A program made the position numbers and the translations under genes. A stretch of DNA of 55,016 nucleotides from Funiculus sociatus GB2-C1 (GTDB lineage Bacteria; Cyanobacteriota; Cyanobacteriia; Cyanobacteriales; FACHB-T130): contig NZ_JAMPKJ010000040.1 in the NCBI RefSeq assembly GCF_039962115.1, positions 1 to 55,016 on the forward strand, given 5' to 3'. Shown here piece by piece: positions 9,558 to 19,351 of this stretch (within the stretch, counting starts at the first letter, position 1; each line of letters starts with the position of its first letter). Below the pieces are notes generated by a model. That model ran no database searches. It was not told the DNA's origin and saw nothing but the letters and a program-made list of their open reading frames with translations.

Positions 9558-9676
9558 ACTTAACCAAAAAAACTGGACAAATACTAAGGAATGTAAATAT
9601 TATTAGTTACATAGGCAAGGTTAAACCTGCCTCATTCATACGAACCTTCAAAACTAAATCACGCAATCATAAACCA

Positions 9677-10759
9677 ATGACCACAACCATTCAACGTCGC
9701 GAAAGCGCCAACGTATGGCAGCGGTTCTGCGAGTGGGTTACATCGACCGACAACCGCCTGTATGTAGGCTGGTTCGGCGTTCTGATGATCCCCACCCTGC
9801 TATCCGCAACCATCTGCTTCATCATCGCCTTCATCGCCGCTCCCCCAGTGGACATCGACGGTATCCGCGAACCAGTTGCAGGGAGCTTGATGTACGGAAA
9901 CAACATCATCTCTGGTGCAGTTGTTCCTAGCTCCAACGCCATCGGCTTGCACTTCTACCCAATTTGGGAAGCAGCATCCCTCGACGAGTGGCTGTACAAC
10001 GGCGGCCCTTACCAACTGGTAATCTTCCACTTCCTGATTGGCGTATTCTGCTACATGGGTCGTGAGTGGGAACTCTCCTACCGTCTAGGTATGCGTCCTT
10101 GGATCTGCGTCGCTTACTCGGCACCAGTTGCAGCAGCAACCGCAGTATTCTTGATCTACCCAATCGGACAAGGTTCATTCTCTGATGGTATGCCTTTAGG
10201 CATCTCTGGAACCTTCAACTTCATGTTGGTGTTCCAAGCAGAACACAACATCCTGATGCACCCCTTCCACCAACTCGGTGTAGCCGGTGTATTCGGTGGT
10301 GCTTTGTTCAGTGCCATGCACGGTTCACTCGTAACCTCTTCTCTGGTACGTGAAACAACCGAAACCGAATCTCAGAACTACGGTTACAAATTCGGTCAAG
10401 AAGAAGAAACCTACAACATCGTTGCAGCCCACGGCTACTTCGGTCGGTTAATCTTCCAATACGCTTCATTCAACAACAGCCGCAGCTTGCACTTCTTGTT
10501 GGGTGCATGGCCAGTAATCGGCATCTGGTTCACGGCGCTGGGTATCAGCACGATGGCATTCAACCTGAACGGATTCAACTTCAACCAGAGTGTAATCGAC
10601 TCACAAGGTCGGGTAATCAACACCTGGGCTGATGTAATCAACCGCGCCAACCTAGGTATGGAAGTAATGCACGAGCGTAACGCTCACAACTTCCCTCTGG
10701 ACTTGGCTGCTGGTGAGTCCACTCCAGTTGCTTTGGTTGCTCCTAGCATCAATGGTTAA
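9677..10759 (+). CDS. psbA: Photosystem II D1 protein, high-light-type (Glu130)
   Basis: D1 binds P680, pheophytin, QB and most of the Mn4CaO5 cluster in the thylakoid membrane. All 360 residues align with the canonical length. Functional residues seen: Tyr161 (TyrZ), Asp170, His190, His198 (P680 ligand), His215 and His272 (non-haem iron), Ser264 (QB and herbicide site), His332, Glu333, His337, Asp342, and the processing point after Ala344 followed by a 16-residue C-terminal extension. Residue 130 is Glu, as in the high-light D1:2 form; Gln is typical of D1:1. No Shine-Dalgarno sequence is obvious. It has its own TATAAT and a strong terminator, so it is monocistronic. Cyanobacteria usually carry several psbA copies; only one is in this window. 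Confidence 0.99.
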   Translation: MTTTIQRRESANVWQRFCEWVTSTDNRLYVGWFGVLMIPTLLSATICFIIAFIAAPPVDIDGIREPVAGSLMYGNNIISGAVVPSSNAIGLHFYPIWEAASLDEWLYNGGPYQLVIFHFLIGVFCYMGREWELSYRLGMRPWICVAYSAPVAAATAVFLIYPIGQGSFSDGMPLGISGTFNFMLVFQAEHNILMHPFHQLGVAGVFGGALFSAMHGSLVTSSLVRETTETESQNYGYKFGQEEETYNIVAAHGYFGRLIFQYASFNNSRSLHFLLGAWPVIGIWFTALGISTMAFNLNGFNFNQSVIDSQGRVINTWADVINRANLGMEVMHERNAHNFPLDLAAGESTPVALVAPSING

Positions 10760-10781
10760 TCGCTAGTTTTTCTAGCTAAAT

Positions 10782-10815
10782 AAAAAACGCTCTTCCGTTA
10801 GGGAGGGCGTTTTTT
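10782..10815 (+). terminator. Rho-independent terminator of psbA
   Basis: AAAAAACGC (10782-10790) pairs with GCGTTTTTT (10807-10815), and the inner TCTTCC pairs with GGGAGG using two G-T wobbles, around a 4-base GTTA loop. This is a textbook stem with a T tract, 23 bases after the psbA stop. Confidence 0.9.
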
Positions 10816-10956
10816 GTTTTAGGAGACAGAGGAAGCAAAGGAAGCGATCGCTCCAAAACCTGATTTCGACTATCATTCACTATCGGCTGTCCCGTCCATA
10901 TCATCAGAAGAGCTAGATTGGTCGAGAAAAGCGATCGCCAGCAACCTCCAAAGACT

Positions 10957-13900
10957 ATGAAGCCGGGAAATCAAAAGCGCGTTTTTGCCTCTAGTACAGT
11001 CTTATTTAGCTTTTTACTGGCAAGTACGAGTGTTGCCCAAAATCCAAAACCACCCGCAGCCAGTCCAGTCGCCTCACCTACTGCGAAATCTTCTCCCCCA
11101 CCAAAGCCTGCTGGTATAACGAAGGCAGGTGCCTCACCCACGCAAACGCCCCTGCCTTCACAGTCATCTAGCACAGTTGCTTCACCAACCTCCACTTCAG
11201 TGCCAAGCATTGCTGGCAGTTGGATTGCGTTTTGGGCGAGTATCACAGTCGCTTTCATAGCTGGTGGATTTGCATTGTGGCAGTTGAGAAAAAATCATCA
11301 GCTAGAACGACAGAAAATGCAATTGCAAAAGGACTTGGAGCAAGAGAAGCTAAAGGCTCAACAAGAACTGGAGCAAGAAAAGCTAAAGGCTCAACGGGAG
11401 TTAGAGGCGTTTAAGCATAAAAATACCCTGGAACTGAAAACTTGGGAAATAGAGCAACAAAGGCAGCGACAGGCGGAAGAGGCTGAGGAAGCAGCGAAAC
11501 GGGAAGAGGAAGCCAATGTAAAACAAGCACAGACTTTTGAGAAACAAGCTAAAGACTACCGCGAAAAACTGGAGGACGAACTCTGTCATCTGAGTATTTC
11601 CGATTTGCCCAACGTGCCGTCTTCTCTAAACTTGGAGAGCATCTATGTGCAATTGCAAGTGCGGGAAGAAGAAACCCTGCGCTATGCCAAAGACGAAGAA
11701 ATGGCAGCACTGGCTGCGGAAGAACCCAGAGAACATCTGCGACGCTCCCAGGTACACATAGTAAAACTGGCAGAAGTTGCCCTCTCACCAGAAGATGCCT
11801 TGGTGAAATTCCGACGTATGGTAGTGCTGGGCGATCCGGGGGCTGGCAAAACTACGATGGAGCGGTATTTAGCACTCAAAATCGCTAAACAGGCTGAACC
11901 AAAATTGCCCTATTTACCCGTTTATGTGGAACTTGGGAAATTTGTAGAAAGCAAGAAAAATGATTTACTGGATTTCATCGCCGCTAACTTGGAGGAGCGC
12001 TACGGCTTTACCAAAGCTCGCCCTTACCTAGAGCAACAGCTGAACGATTGCAAAGCCGCGTTGTTGTTAGATGGACTCGACGAGGTGCTGGGTGGTGGGA
12101 CTCAGGAAGAGGCTCAAGCCGCTTACAAGCGGGTGGCTGATGAAATTAATCGACTAGCGACGCTGTTTTCTGCTGCTCCCATTGCGGTAACTTGTCGAAA
12201 AGCTGGCTGGCACGGAGGATTGAAAGGATTTCAGACGCTGGAAGTTCTGGATTTCAGTTGGGAGCAGATTCAGGAGTTTGTCAATCTTTGGTTTAAATCA
12301 AACTCCGATAAGGCTGAAGGACTACGGCAAGCACTGGAAAAGAATTTGCGAATGCAGATGCTGGCAGCGAACCCCCTGCTCCTGTCTCTGATTGCCATTG
12401 TTTACCAGCAAGATTTGGAATTGCCGGAGCGTCGCGCTCAGCTATACAATCGGTGCCTGGAAGTATTGCTGCAAGAGTGGGATTCCCATCGAGGCATCAA
12501 GCGATTCAGCCAGTTTACTACAGACCGCAAGCGCGACCTCTTGCAGGAGATCGCTTGGCATTTCCACAAGTTAGGGAAACGCTACTTCCCCGAAGATGAG
12601 TTGCTGAAATTGATTGCCGATTTCTTACCTACGATAAATATCCCGCGAGAAGACAACAAAGCCATCTTGGAGGAAATTGCTGCTCAGTATGGGCTGCTGA
12701 AGGTGCAAGCGTATGGGTGGTATGGGTTTGTGCATTTGACATTTCAAGAATATTTTGCAGCCCAAGCAGTTAAGGACAAAGGCGCACATGCGTTGTCAGA
12801 GCTTGTGGGTCATCGCCACGATCCTTGGTGGGAAGAAGTCATCCTGCTGCTGTCTGGGATGATGAACGATGCCACACCATTACTGCTGGGCATCTTGGGA
12901 CATTCGACAAGTCTAGACTCGTTGCCAGAGAGGAACTTGGCGGCAAACAATGACCTTTTCCACAACGATCTGCTTTTGGCAGCAAGGTGTCTGGCATACA
13001 CCCGCCGAATTACGATGGTGGGTTTGAAACAGTGCATCATTGCCGAGGTCAAAAATCTGCTGCTGACCTCGCCCTACCCGCTCGACTGGAAGCGGTCAGC
13101 TAGAGTCTTAGTGGAAATTAGTGACAAAGCCCTGATTTATAACTTGCTGGCAATGCTGGCAGATAACACCGTTGAGTCAGAAAAACGAGAAAACATTGCT
13201 TCAGCCTTTGGGGAACTTGGCGATCAAAGCGTGGCTCAACGCTTGCTGGAACTTTTGGAGAAGGATGCAGAACTAGATGAGCTTGTGCGCCAGAGCATCG
13301 TCAATGCGTTAGGTGAGATGAAAGCAACCTTTGCCGTTCCCAGTCTGCTATACCTACTAAAAACCACTGAAGACGAGGACGGTAACACTCAAGAACGGAT
13401 TTTTCAAGCTTTAGGCGAGATAGGCGATAAATCTGTGTTTCCCGATCTAATGGAGATGCTTAATGACGAGAATTACATACACGGAGGTTGTATCTTTCAG
13501 GCATTAGTGGAATTGTGTGACAAGTCTGTTGTCGCTCCTTTGCTGCTACAGATGCTCTTGGATAAAACCATACACCGACATTCAAAGCCATCCATTGCTT
13601 TAGCCTTGAGGCAGCTAAAAGATGTATCGTTAGCTAGTTCCATGTTGGAACGGCTTCAGGATGAAACGATTGAGTGGCAAATCAGGTGGCTGTTGACAGA
13701 ATCTCTTGAAGGTCTGCAAGAAAGTGCAAGCGTCTCGTTAATGGAAATGCTGGAAAACCCAGACCTTGACAAACAAGTCAGGGTGGGAATAGCCGCCACA
13801 CTTGGAAGTTGGGGAGTAAGAACAGGTATACCGTATCTATGTGAAGCAATCGCAGACCACACTGTACCACTCCACTGGGAACTTTCCTGGGATCAAGGAA

Positions 13901-14451
13901 GTATCATCTGGTTCGACTATTTGTGGAGCCGGGTGACTCGCGTTCTTAAGAGCTTGGATAATGACTTACTAATTTCGACGGTGGTAGAAACATTTAAGCA
14001 GAAGATTACAGATGGGAAAGACGAGGAAGGCAAGGAAGGGAAGGACGCATGGGACATCATCGTTGCTGCCTCGGCGTGTAAGCCAGCGACGATCTCTCGG
14101 CAACTGTTAGAGATGTTACATCAACAGGAGTGGCAGTCATCTCAAAGTAATATTCTAAGCAGTCTTTCAGCACTTACTACCAAAGCGTTGGTGCCTGAGT
14201 TACTAGGTTTACTGGCAGCGCGCGAAATGTACAATGTCTCTAAGCCAATAAGGGCTTTGATGATTAAAGCAATTGGCAAAGTTGCGGATGACTGTGAAAC
14301 AGTCAGAGCATTGCTGAAAATTGGATCGTCACTAAACAGCGAAGAGGAAGAATATTTAGCAGAGCCAATCTACTCAGCACTCTATTCAGTCAGCGGACGA
14401 GCTGGAGTGCGTGTGACTGCTGATGGGCAGATAGAGGAATTAAAAAATTAA
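10957..14451 (+). CDS. Predicted membrane-anchored NACHT NTPase with HEAT-like repeats
   Basis: From ATG 10957 the product is 1164 residues; an in-frame TTG at 10918 would add 13 and spoil the signal-like N-terminus. Order of parts: signal-like segment (about 1-28, ending STSVAQ); Pro/Ser/Thr-rich linker (29-82); transmembrane helix (about 86-110, ending GGFALWQL); charged Glu/Lys/Gln coiled coil (about 112-210); NACHT domain with Walker A GDPGAGKTT (292-300) and Walker B LLLDGLDEV (369-377); a FVHLTFQEYFAAQ winged-helix-like block; then HEAT-like alpha repeats from about 740 to the end. NACHT proteins are STAND signalling ATPases; some bacterial ones act in phage defence, and many cyanobacterial ones have no known role. 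Here the N-terminal module is a membrane anchor and no enzymatic effector is visible. If residues 1-28 are cleaved or span the membrane, the NTPase domain would lie in the cytoplasm. The neighbours, psbA and aroC, give no functional hint. Confidence 0.88.
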   Translation: MKPGNQKRVFASSTVLFSFLLASTSVAQNPKPPAASPVASPTAKSSPPPKPAGITKAGASPTQTPLPSQSSSTVASPTSTSVPSIAGSWIAFWASITVAFIAGGFALWQLRKNHQLERQKMQLQKDLEQEKLKAQQELEQEKLKAQRELEAFKHKNTLELKTWEIEQQRQRQAEEAEEAAKREEEANVKQAQTFEKQAKDYREKLEDELCHLSISDLPNVPSSLNLESIYVQLQVREEETLRYAKDEEMAALAAEEPREHLRRSQVHIVKLAEVALSPEDALVKFRRMVVLGDPGAGKTTMERYLALKIAKQAEPKLPYLPVYVELGKFVESKKNDLLDFIAANLEERYGFTKARPYLEQQLNDCKAALLLDGLDEVLGGGTQEEAQAAYKRVADEINRLATLFSAAPIAVTCRKAGWHGGLKGFQTLEVLDFSWEQIQEFVNLWFKSNSDKAEGLRQALEKNLRMQMLAANPLLLSLIAIVYQQDLELPERRAQLYNRCLEVLLQEWDSHRGIKRFSQFTTDRKRDLLQEIAWHFHKLGKRYFPEDELLKLIADFLPTINIPREDNKAILEEIAAQYGLLKVQAYGWYGFVHLTFQEYFAAQAVKDKGAHALSELVGHRHDPWWEEVILLLSGMMNDATPLLLGILGHSTSLDSLPERNLAANNDLFHNDLLLAARCLAYTRRITMVGLKQCIIAEVKNLLLTSPYPLDWKRSARVLVEISDKALIYNLLAMLADNTVESEKRENIASAFGELGDQSVAQRLLELLEKDAELDELVRQSIVNALGEMKATFAVPSLLYLLKTTEDEDGNTQERIFQALGEIGDKSVFPDLMEMLNDENYIHGGCIFQALVELCDKSVVAPLLLQMLLDKTIHRHSKPSIALALRQLKDVSLASSMLERLQDETIEWQIRWLLTESLEGLQESASVSLMEMLENPDLDKQVRVGIAATLGSWGVRTGIPYLCEAIADHTVPLHWELSWDQGSIIWFDYLWSRVTRVLKSLDNDLLISTVVETFKQKITDGKDEEGKEGKDAWDIIVAASACKPATISRQLLEMLHQQEWQSSQSNILSSLSALTTKALVPELLGLLAAREMYNVSKPIRALMIKAIGKVADDCETVRALLKIGSSLNSEEEEYLAEPIYSALYSVSGRAGVRVTADGQIEELKN

Positions 14452-14612
14452 GCGTGGTAAAAGCGATCGCATACTTCCCCTCTTACCTCTGCGTTCTTTG
14501 CGTCTTCGCGGTTCGTTTAAATAACAACAGTTGCAGCGAGAAGGGCGATCGCTCCCCACCTGAATAGCGATCGCTGTTAAAATCAAAATTTCTAGCCGAC
14601 TCTGCAAGTATT

Positions 14613-15707
14613 ATGGGCAACACTTTTGGTCATCTATTTCGGATTACCACCTTTGGCGAATCCCACGGCGGCGGTGTCGGGGTTGTTGTTGATGGGTGTC
14701 CACCGCAACTGGAAATTTCCGCTGAAGAAATCCAAGTAGAATTAGATCGGCGGCGACCGGGGCAAAGTAAGATCGTCACACCCCGCAAAGAAGCCGACAC
14801 CTGCGAAATTCTCTCTGGCGTGTTTGAAGGGAAAACGCTGGGAACGCCGATTGCCATGTTGGTGAGAAACAAGGACACTCGCTCCCAGGATTATGATGAG
14901 ATGGCGCAAACCTATCGCCCCTCTCATGCCGATGCTACCTACGATGCTAAATATGGGATTCGCAACTGGCAGGGTGGCGGCAGATCCTCGGCGCGTGAGA
15001 CAATTGGAAGAGTAGCAGCAGGCGCGATCGCTAAAAAAATCCTTAAAACAGTCGCCGGAGTCGAAATTATCGGTTACGTTAAGCGCATCCAAGACTTGGA
15101 GGGTGTCATCGATCCCAACAACGTTACCCTAGAACAAGTAGAAAGTAACATTGTCCGCTGTCCTGATGCAGAATGTGCCGAACGAATGATCGAAAAAATT
15201 GAGCAGGTGGGGCGTGTTGGCGACTCCATTGGCGGCGTTGTTGAATGTGTTGCCCGTCATCTACCCAAAGGGCTAGGTTCTCCAGTATTTGATAAACTAG
15301 AAGCAGACCTGGCTAAGGGTGTCATGTCCTTACCCGCAAGTAAAGGATTTGAAATAGGATCGGGTTTTGCCGGGACATTGCTGACTGGCAGCGAACATAA
15401 TGATGAGTTCTCTATCGCGGAAAACGGGGAAATTCGTACTACTACGAATCGCTCCGGCGGAATCCAGGGGGGCATCTCTAACGGAGAGGATATCATTCTC
15501 CGAGTGGCGTTCAAACCAACAGCGACGATTCGCAAAGAACAGCGCACCGTGACCCGCGATCGCGTTGAGACTAGGCTAGCAGCTAAGGGGCGGCACGATC
15601 CTTGCGTTTTGCCCAGAGCGGTGCCTATGGTTGAAGCAATGGTCGCTTTAGTGCTGTGCGATCATCTGCTGCGCCATCAGGGTCAGTGCGGTACTTTAAA
15701 GCCTTGA
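14613..15707 (+). CDS. aroC: Chorismate synthase
   Basis: Converts 5-enolpyruvylshikimate-3-phosphate to chorismate, the last shikimate-pathway step, using reduced FMN. The 364-residue length is normal. Motifs: [20 protein letters not shown] at the start with the N-terminal active-site histidine, [15 protein letters not shown], the DTRSQDY flavin region, [20 protein letters not shown] and [17 protein letters not shown] near the end. Start ATG 14613 gives the canonical MGNTFG N-terminus. The next gene begins 7 bases after its stop, so the two are probably co-transcribed. Confidence 0.98.
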   Translation: MGNTFGHLFRITTFGESHGGGVGVVVDGCPPQLEISAEEIQVELDRRRPGQSKIVTPRKEADTCEILSGVFEGKTLGTPIAMLVRNKDTRSQDYDEMAQTYRPSHADATYDAKYGIRNWQGGGRSSARETIGRVAAGAIAKKILKTVAGVEIIGYVKRIQDLEGVIDPNNVTLEQVESNIVRCPDAECAERMIEKIEQVGRVGDSIGGVVECVARHLPKGLGSPVFDKLEADLAKGVMSLPASKGFEIGSGFAGTLLTGSEHNDEFSIAENGEIRTTTNRSGGIQGGISNGEDIILRVAFKPTATIRKEQRTVTRDRVETRLAAKGRHDPCVLPRAVPMVEAMVALVLCDHLLRHQGQCGTLKP

Positions 15708-15714
15708 GAGTGAA

Positions 15715-16566
15715 ATGGAAATCAGCCCTTCTTCAGAGTTTGTGGTTCAGTTTTGGGGTGTGCGAGGCAGTATCCCCTCCCCTGGAAAAGATACAGTTCG
15801 CTACGGTGGTAATACCTCCTGCGTGGAAATGCGCGTTGGCGGGAAACGCTTGATTTTTGATGGCGGCACCGGATTAAGAATGCTCTCCAAAGATTTGCTC
15901 AAAGCTAAGTCGGTGGAAGCTTATATGTTTTTTACACATTACCACTGGGATCATATTCAAGGAGTGCCGTTTTTTGCTCCCGCCTATCTAGAAGGCAATT
16001 GCTTCCACATTCACGGAGCAGTCCCACCGGATGCAGACTCAATGAAACAGCATTTCTGCGATCGCGTACTACACTCAAATTCTCCAGTCCCGCTCCAAGA
16101 GTTAGCGGCTGACCTGAAGTTCTACGAATTGGTCTGTGGCGATACCTTCAAGGTGGATGATATCACGATTGAGACTGCCCCACTCAATCATCCCAACGGG
16201 GCGATGGGATATCGAGTGACGTGGCAGGGACACACAGTTTTCTACTGCACGGATACGGAACATTTGCCGGATCGCCCAGATGAAAATGTGCTGCACCTAG
16301 CCCGTGAAGCCGATGTCTTGATTTACGATGCGATGTACACCGACGAGGAATATCACAACCCCAAATCTCCGAAAGTCGGCTGGGGACACTCCACCTGGCA
16401 AGAAGGAGTGAAAGTAGCCGAGGCTGCTGGTGTCAAGCGTCTCGCTATCTTTCACCACGAACCCAACCACAGCGATGACTTTCTAGATCAGATTGAAACG
16501 CAAGTCCAAGAAGTCTCTCCAGGTGGGTTTCTGGCGCGTGAAGGGATGATTGTGCAAGTAAATTAA
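15715..16566 (+). CDS. Metallo-beta-lactamase-fold hydrolase
   Basis: A 283-residue cytoplasmic protein of the MBL superfamily. The metal-binding motif H75-x-H77-x-D79-H80 (THYHWDHIQG) is intact. Further metal ligands are likely in APLNHPNGAMGYR, CTDTEH and the C-terminal FHHEPNHSD. The N-terminal VQFWGVRGSIPSPG and YGGNTSC are typical of the subgroup related to PhnP-like cyclic phosphodiesterases and other PhnP/RNase Z-like hydrolases. The substrate is unknown. It starts 7 bases after aroC, suggesting co-transcription, and a hairpin at 16584 ends the unit. No link with chorismate metabolism is implied by the sequence. Confidence 0.88.
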   Translation: MEISPSSEFVVQFWGVRGSIPSPGKDTVRYGGNTSCVEMRVGGKRLIFDGGTGLRMLSKDLLKAKSVEAYMFFTHYHWDHIQGVPFFAPAYLEGNCFHIHGAVPPDADSMKQHFCDRVLHSNSPVPLQELAADLKFYELVCGDTFKVDDITIETAPLNHPNGAMGYRVTWQGHTVFYCTDTEHLPDRPDENVLHLAREADVLIYDAMYTDEEYHNPKSPKVGWGHSTWQEGVKVAEAAGVKRLAIFHHEPNHSDDFLDQIETQVQEVSPGGFLAREGMIVQVN

Positions 16567-16583
16567 AGAGTTATGAATTAGGA

Positions 16584-16615
16584 GGCGAGGAGTTATGAGT
16601 TAATAATTCCTCGCC
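16584..16615 (+). terminator. Hairpin after the MBL-fold gene
   Basis: GGCGAGGAGTTAT and ATAATTCCTCGCC form a 13-bp stem with one G-T pair and a 6-base loop, 17 bases after the stop. A short T-rich stretch follows. It probably terminates aroC-MBL transcription. Confidence 0.65.
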
Positions 16616-16687
16616 TTCTAACTTTTTAGCGCGATCGCTCCCAACTTGAAATTTCGACTTAGGATGAAAATTGACTTCTAAGTTCGT

Positions 16688-16694
16688 AGGAGGT
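16688..16694 (+). promoter_or_regulatory. Strong Shine-Dalgarno site AGGAGGT
   Basis: A full AGGAGGT lies 5 bases before ATG 16700 and fixes that start. Such a complete site is uncommon among the other genes in this window. Confidence 0.85.
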
Positions 16695-16699
16695 AATCT

Positions 16700-17875
16700 A
16701 TGCGATTACAGTATAAAGTCTTGGGAGCGATTCTCACCATCGGGACATTGGCAATGCCCGCCTTGTCGCAAACTGATGCCCAAGTAGGCGCGTTAGTAGA
16801 AGCGCTACGCAAGGCAGCACCCCAAACCGGAAAAGTAGACGATGGACTCTTCAGCGATTGGCAAATTAAACCAGCCAACATCCCCCGTTGGTCGAAACAA
16901 TGTATTGGGCGATCGCTCTCCACCGCAGAATTTGAAGCCAGCCCCTCGACAGCACGGACAATCCTCGTGTGCGTCATGGGCGATATCTTCCGAGAACAGT
17001 ATCGCGCCAGCGGCAACAATGAATCTCTAGCAGTGCGACGCGCCGCCGCCTGGTGGATGACTGGCGACCCCAACCGTCACAATAGCAAAGACATCGCCCC
17101 TTATATCCAGAAAGTTTCGGGTTTCTACCAGCAGCAGCGCTCTAATCCATCCTCTGTGCCGCCTGCTTCTACCCCCTCTAAACCCCAAGCCCAACAATCT
17201 CCCTCACCAAGCCCCACAGCTTCACCAAGTCCCACACCCTCACCATCACCAAGCCCCACAGCTTCACCAAGTCCCACACCTTCACCATCACCAAGCCCCA
17301 CAGCTTCACCAAGTCCCACACCTTCACCATCGCCAACCCCAAGTCCCACACCTTCACCTACCTCTAGCCAGCCACCAGCAAAACCCCCAGTCCCGGCTGC
17401 TACTGCCCAACCTGCCCAGGTAACGGACATTCAGATAGCGGCGCTGGTGGAAGCGCTACGACGGGCAGCGCCGCAAACTGCAACCCCTGACGATGGACTC
17501 TTCAGCGAGTGGCAAGTTAAGCCAGACAACATCACCAGCTGGTCGAAACAATGTATCAATCGGGAACTAACACCAACGCAATTTGAAGCCAGCCCAGTCA
17601 CAGCACGGGGCATCCTAGTGTGCGTCATGCGCGATGTGTTGCAAGACGAATATAAGGTTAGTGGCAACAATGAAGCTGTTGCTGTGCAACGCGCTGCTGC
17701 TTGGTGGATGACTGGCGATCCGACCCGCTACAGTAGCACCCCCACCGCCCCTTATACGGAACAAGTTCTGGGCTTCTATCAGCAGTTGCGCTCAAATCCA
17801 TCTGCTACAGCGCCTGCTTCTACTCCGTCAGCCGCAAAACCAACCGTTGATCTGAAATTACTTCCACATCGCTAA
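16700..17875 (+). CDS. Secreted protein with a duplicated domain and Ser-Pro-Thr linker
   Basis: 391 residues. A signal peptide (about 1-23, ending MPALSQ) is followed by two copies of a roughly 125-residue domain, at about 27-150 and 243-368. Both copies share ALVEALR, AAPQT, DDGLFS-W-x-x-KP, WSKQCI, FEASP, ILVCVM, SGNNE and [11 protein letters not shown]. Each has two conserved cysteines (KQC and LVC), which could form a disulfide outside the cytoplasm. The linker is a proline-rich tract with three perfect 14-residue repeats. I do not recognise the domain family. The product is probably periplasmic or extracellular, with the linker acting as an extended spacer. It has its own strong ribosome-binding site. 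A long AT-rich inverted repeat separates it from the convergent SH3b gene. Confidence 0.85.
   Translation: MRLQYKVLGAILTIGTLAMPALSQTDAQVGALVEALRKAAPQTGKVDDGLFSDWQIKPANIPRWSKQCIGRSLSTAEFEASPSTARTILVCVMGDIFREQYRASGNNESLAVRRAAAWWMTGDPNRHNSKDIAPYIQKVSGFYQQQRSNPSSVPPASTPSKPQAQQSPSPSPTASPSPTPSPSPSPTASPSPTPSPSPSPTASPSPTPSPSPTPSPTPSPTSSQPPAKPPVPAATAQPAQVTDIQIAALVEALRRAAPQTATPDDGLFSEWQVKPDNITSWSKQCINRELTPTQFEASPVTARGILVCVMRDVLQDEYKVSGNNEAVAVQRAAAWWMTGDPTRYSSTPTAPYTEQVLGFYQQLRSNPSATAPASTPSAAKPTVDLKLLPHR
17204..17329 (+). repeat. Three tandem 42-bp repeats coding [14 protein letters not shown]
   Basis: Units at 17204-17245, 17246-17287 and 17288-17329 differ only by rare silent changes and give identical peptides. 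The period is a multiple of three, so copy-number change would keep the frame and only alter linker length. Confidence 0.92.
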
Positions 17876-17882
17876 AGGGATG

Positions 17883-17935
17883 AAAAAGTAAAAAGTAAAA
17901 ATTGCAGAATTACTCATTTTTACTTTTTACTTTTT
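17883..17935. terminator. 20-bp inverted repeat between convergent genes
   Basis: Bases 17883-17902 and 17916-17935 are exact reverse complements made of A5GT units, with a 13-base loop. Because the arms are A-rich and T-rich, it could end transcription from both sides. Confidence 0.7.
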
Positions 17936-17976
17936 AAAACTACAGCGTTTAAAAGATTATTAAAGTTTGATATCAC

Positions 17977-18852
17977 TTAATTGCCATTTCCAGGCAGGAA
18001 GTAACGCAACCGCCATTGTCCTTTTGTACGCACAAAACTAACGCGGTAATCTGTTTCTTGATCGTAGACATAGCGATTGAGAATCCAGCCTTGCTGACCA
18101 TTTTGCAGCTTTACTGGTGTCCAACCATCGACAACCTTTTCTTTAACTGCCTTCTGCATACCCTCAGGCAAACTGTTAAAGGTGTTGCCGTCAAATGCTA
18201 CAAATTCGTGAGACACTACCCCAACAATTTTACCACCCGCTCCCGGCTCAGAACGAACATTAACGTCTTGTCCTAGTATTGCTAGTTGCCCGACATTGGG
18301 TTTATCTGGTTTAATAGACTTCAGCGCTTTTTTGACATCTGGACAAATCCAAACGTCAGAACCTAGTTCTTTGTTGGCAACTTTAGCCTGATTGTCGATG
18401 GCACAATCTAAACCGACTGCCTTATCCATGTACGCCCAAAACTCAGAGTTTTTGTCGTCAATATTGTAAGAATCTAAGTTTAGCGTACCGCCATAGTCCC
18501 ATTCAGTTTCTGGTGTTACAAGGGAGCGAATAAAGTTAGCATCCCGCCGATTAACGGTATCTACAAGACGCAGGCGAAATTGGAAAAATGTACTTTTGTC
18601 AGGTTGATTATTTTTAATTACACTTGGTTCTGTGGTTGGTACATTTGGTTCTGTGGTTGACGGTGCAGACGGTGAAGGAGAGACGACTGTATCTGGCGGC
18701 GTGGGATTCTCGGTTGTCGGTGTTGGGGAAGGTAGAATGTCAGCTGTTGGTAGAGGTGAGTGGCTGTTGCGATAGCCAATTGTTGCTAAAGTAGAACCAG
18801 CGATCGCGCCCATTGCGATCGCACATATTATTATAATGTTATAAAACTTCAT
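17977..18852 (-). CDS. SH3b-domain protein with N-terminal membrane anchor
   Basis: 291 residues. A hydrophobic N-terminal helix (about 5-26, signal peptide or anchor) is followed by a Pro/Thr/Ser-rich spacer (about 34-80). A middle region (about 85-190) of unknown fold carries two cysteines (in LDCAI and WICPD). A bacterial SH3-like domain (about 193-272) shows the signature GQDVNVRSEPG and DGWTPVKLQNGQQGWILNRYV. SH3b domains often bind peptidoglycan or cell-wall peptides, so an extracytoplasmic, wall-associated role is inferred. It faces the duplicated-domain secreted protein convergently; both share Pro/Ser/Thr spacers. No enzymatic motif is visible. Confidence 0.85.
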   Translation of the reverse strand: MKFYNIIIICAIAMGAIAGSTLATIGYRNSHSPLPTADILPSPTPTTENPTPPDTVVSPSPSAPSTTEPNVPTTEPSVIKNNQPDKSTFFQFRLRLVDTVNRRDANFIRSLVTPETEWDYGGTLNLDSYNIDDKNSEFWAYMDKAVGLDCAIDNQAKVANKELGSDVWICPDVKKALKSIKPDKPNVGQLAILGQDVNVRSEPGAGGKIVGVVSHEFVAFDGNTFNSLPEGMQKAVKEKVVDGWTPVKLQNGQQGWILNRYVYDQETDYRVSFVRTKGQWRLRYFLPGNGN

Positions 18853-19351
18853 TGTTCCCCTCCTGTTACTTATCCCAATTTCCTAAAATTTAACTTCTCT
18901 GATACTGCGGAATGTGAATTAGTCTTTTTTCGCGTAACAAAACCTCACCATTGATTTTTAGGCTGGCAAATTATTTCTAATGTTTATTCAAGCTTTCAGG
19001 AGAACCTATCTTACAAAATTAAGCGCCATTTTTTATTTCACGCGACTCATATCTCTTTTACGGCAATAAAAGTATTTTATTGCTGGACAATCCAATCAAT
19101 AAGCTAAGCTTTTAGCTTTGACCATGAATTACTACATTCAAACCAAATTAAACTAGGATTGTTTTAATTTTTATAATAATTTAGACGTTGTTCTCAGATG
19201 CAGGTTCCCCAATGATGGCGTTGACAACATTAGAGTATCAGCCGAGAAAAATTACTTAAGATGATGTAGCAAAATAAAGAATAAGGTTTAAGCATATAAA
19301 CTGGTTACTGGTAGGGTGGGCATTGCCCACTCTACTTGCTAGATGGTTAAA
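18853..19351. other. 500-bp gene-free AT-rich region with one hairpin
   Basis: No coding frame is supported. The left part should hold the promoter of the SH3b gene. At 19311-19335 GTAGGGTGGGC and GCCCACTCTAC form an 11-bp hairpin just downstream of the fasciclin gene, probably its terminator and probably a copy of a dispersed palindrome. Confidence 0.55.

Noticed and set aside
10918-10956. TTG start extending the NACHT protein by 13 residues
   Set aside because: The added residues are polar and precede a good signal-like N-terminus at ATG 10957.
10957-14451. Complete anti-phage defence island around the NACHT gene
   Set aside because: Neighbours are psbA, aroC and an MBL-fold hydrolase; no nuclease, protease, toxin or other defence gene is adjacent.
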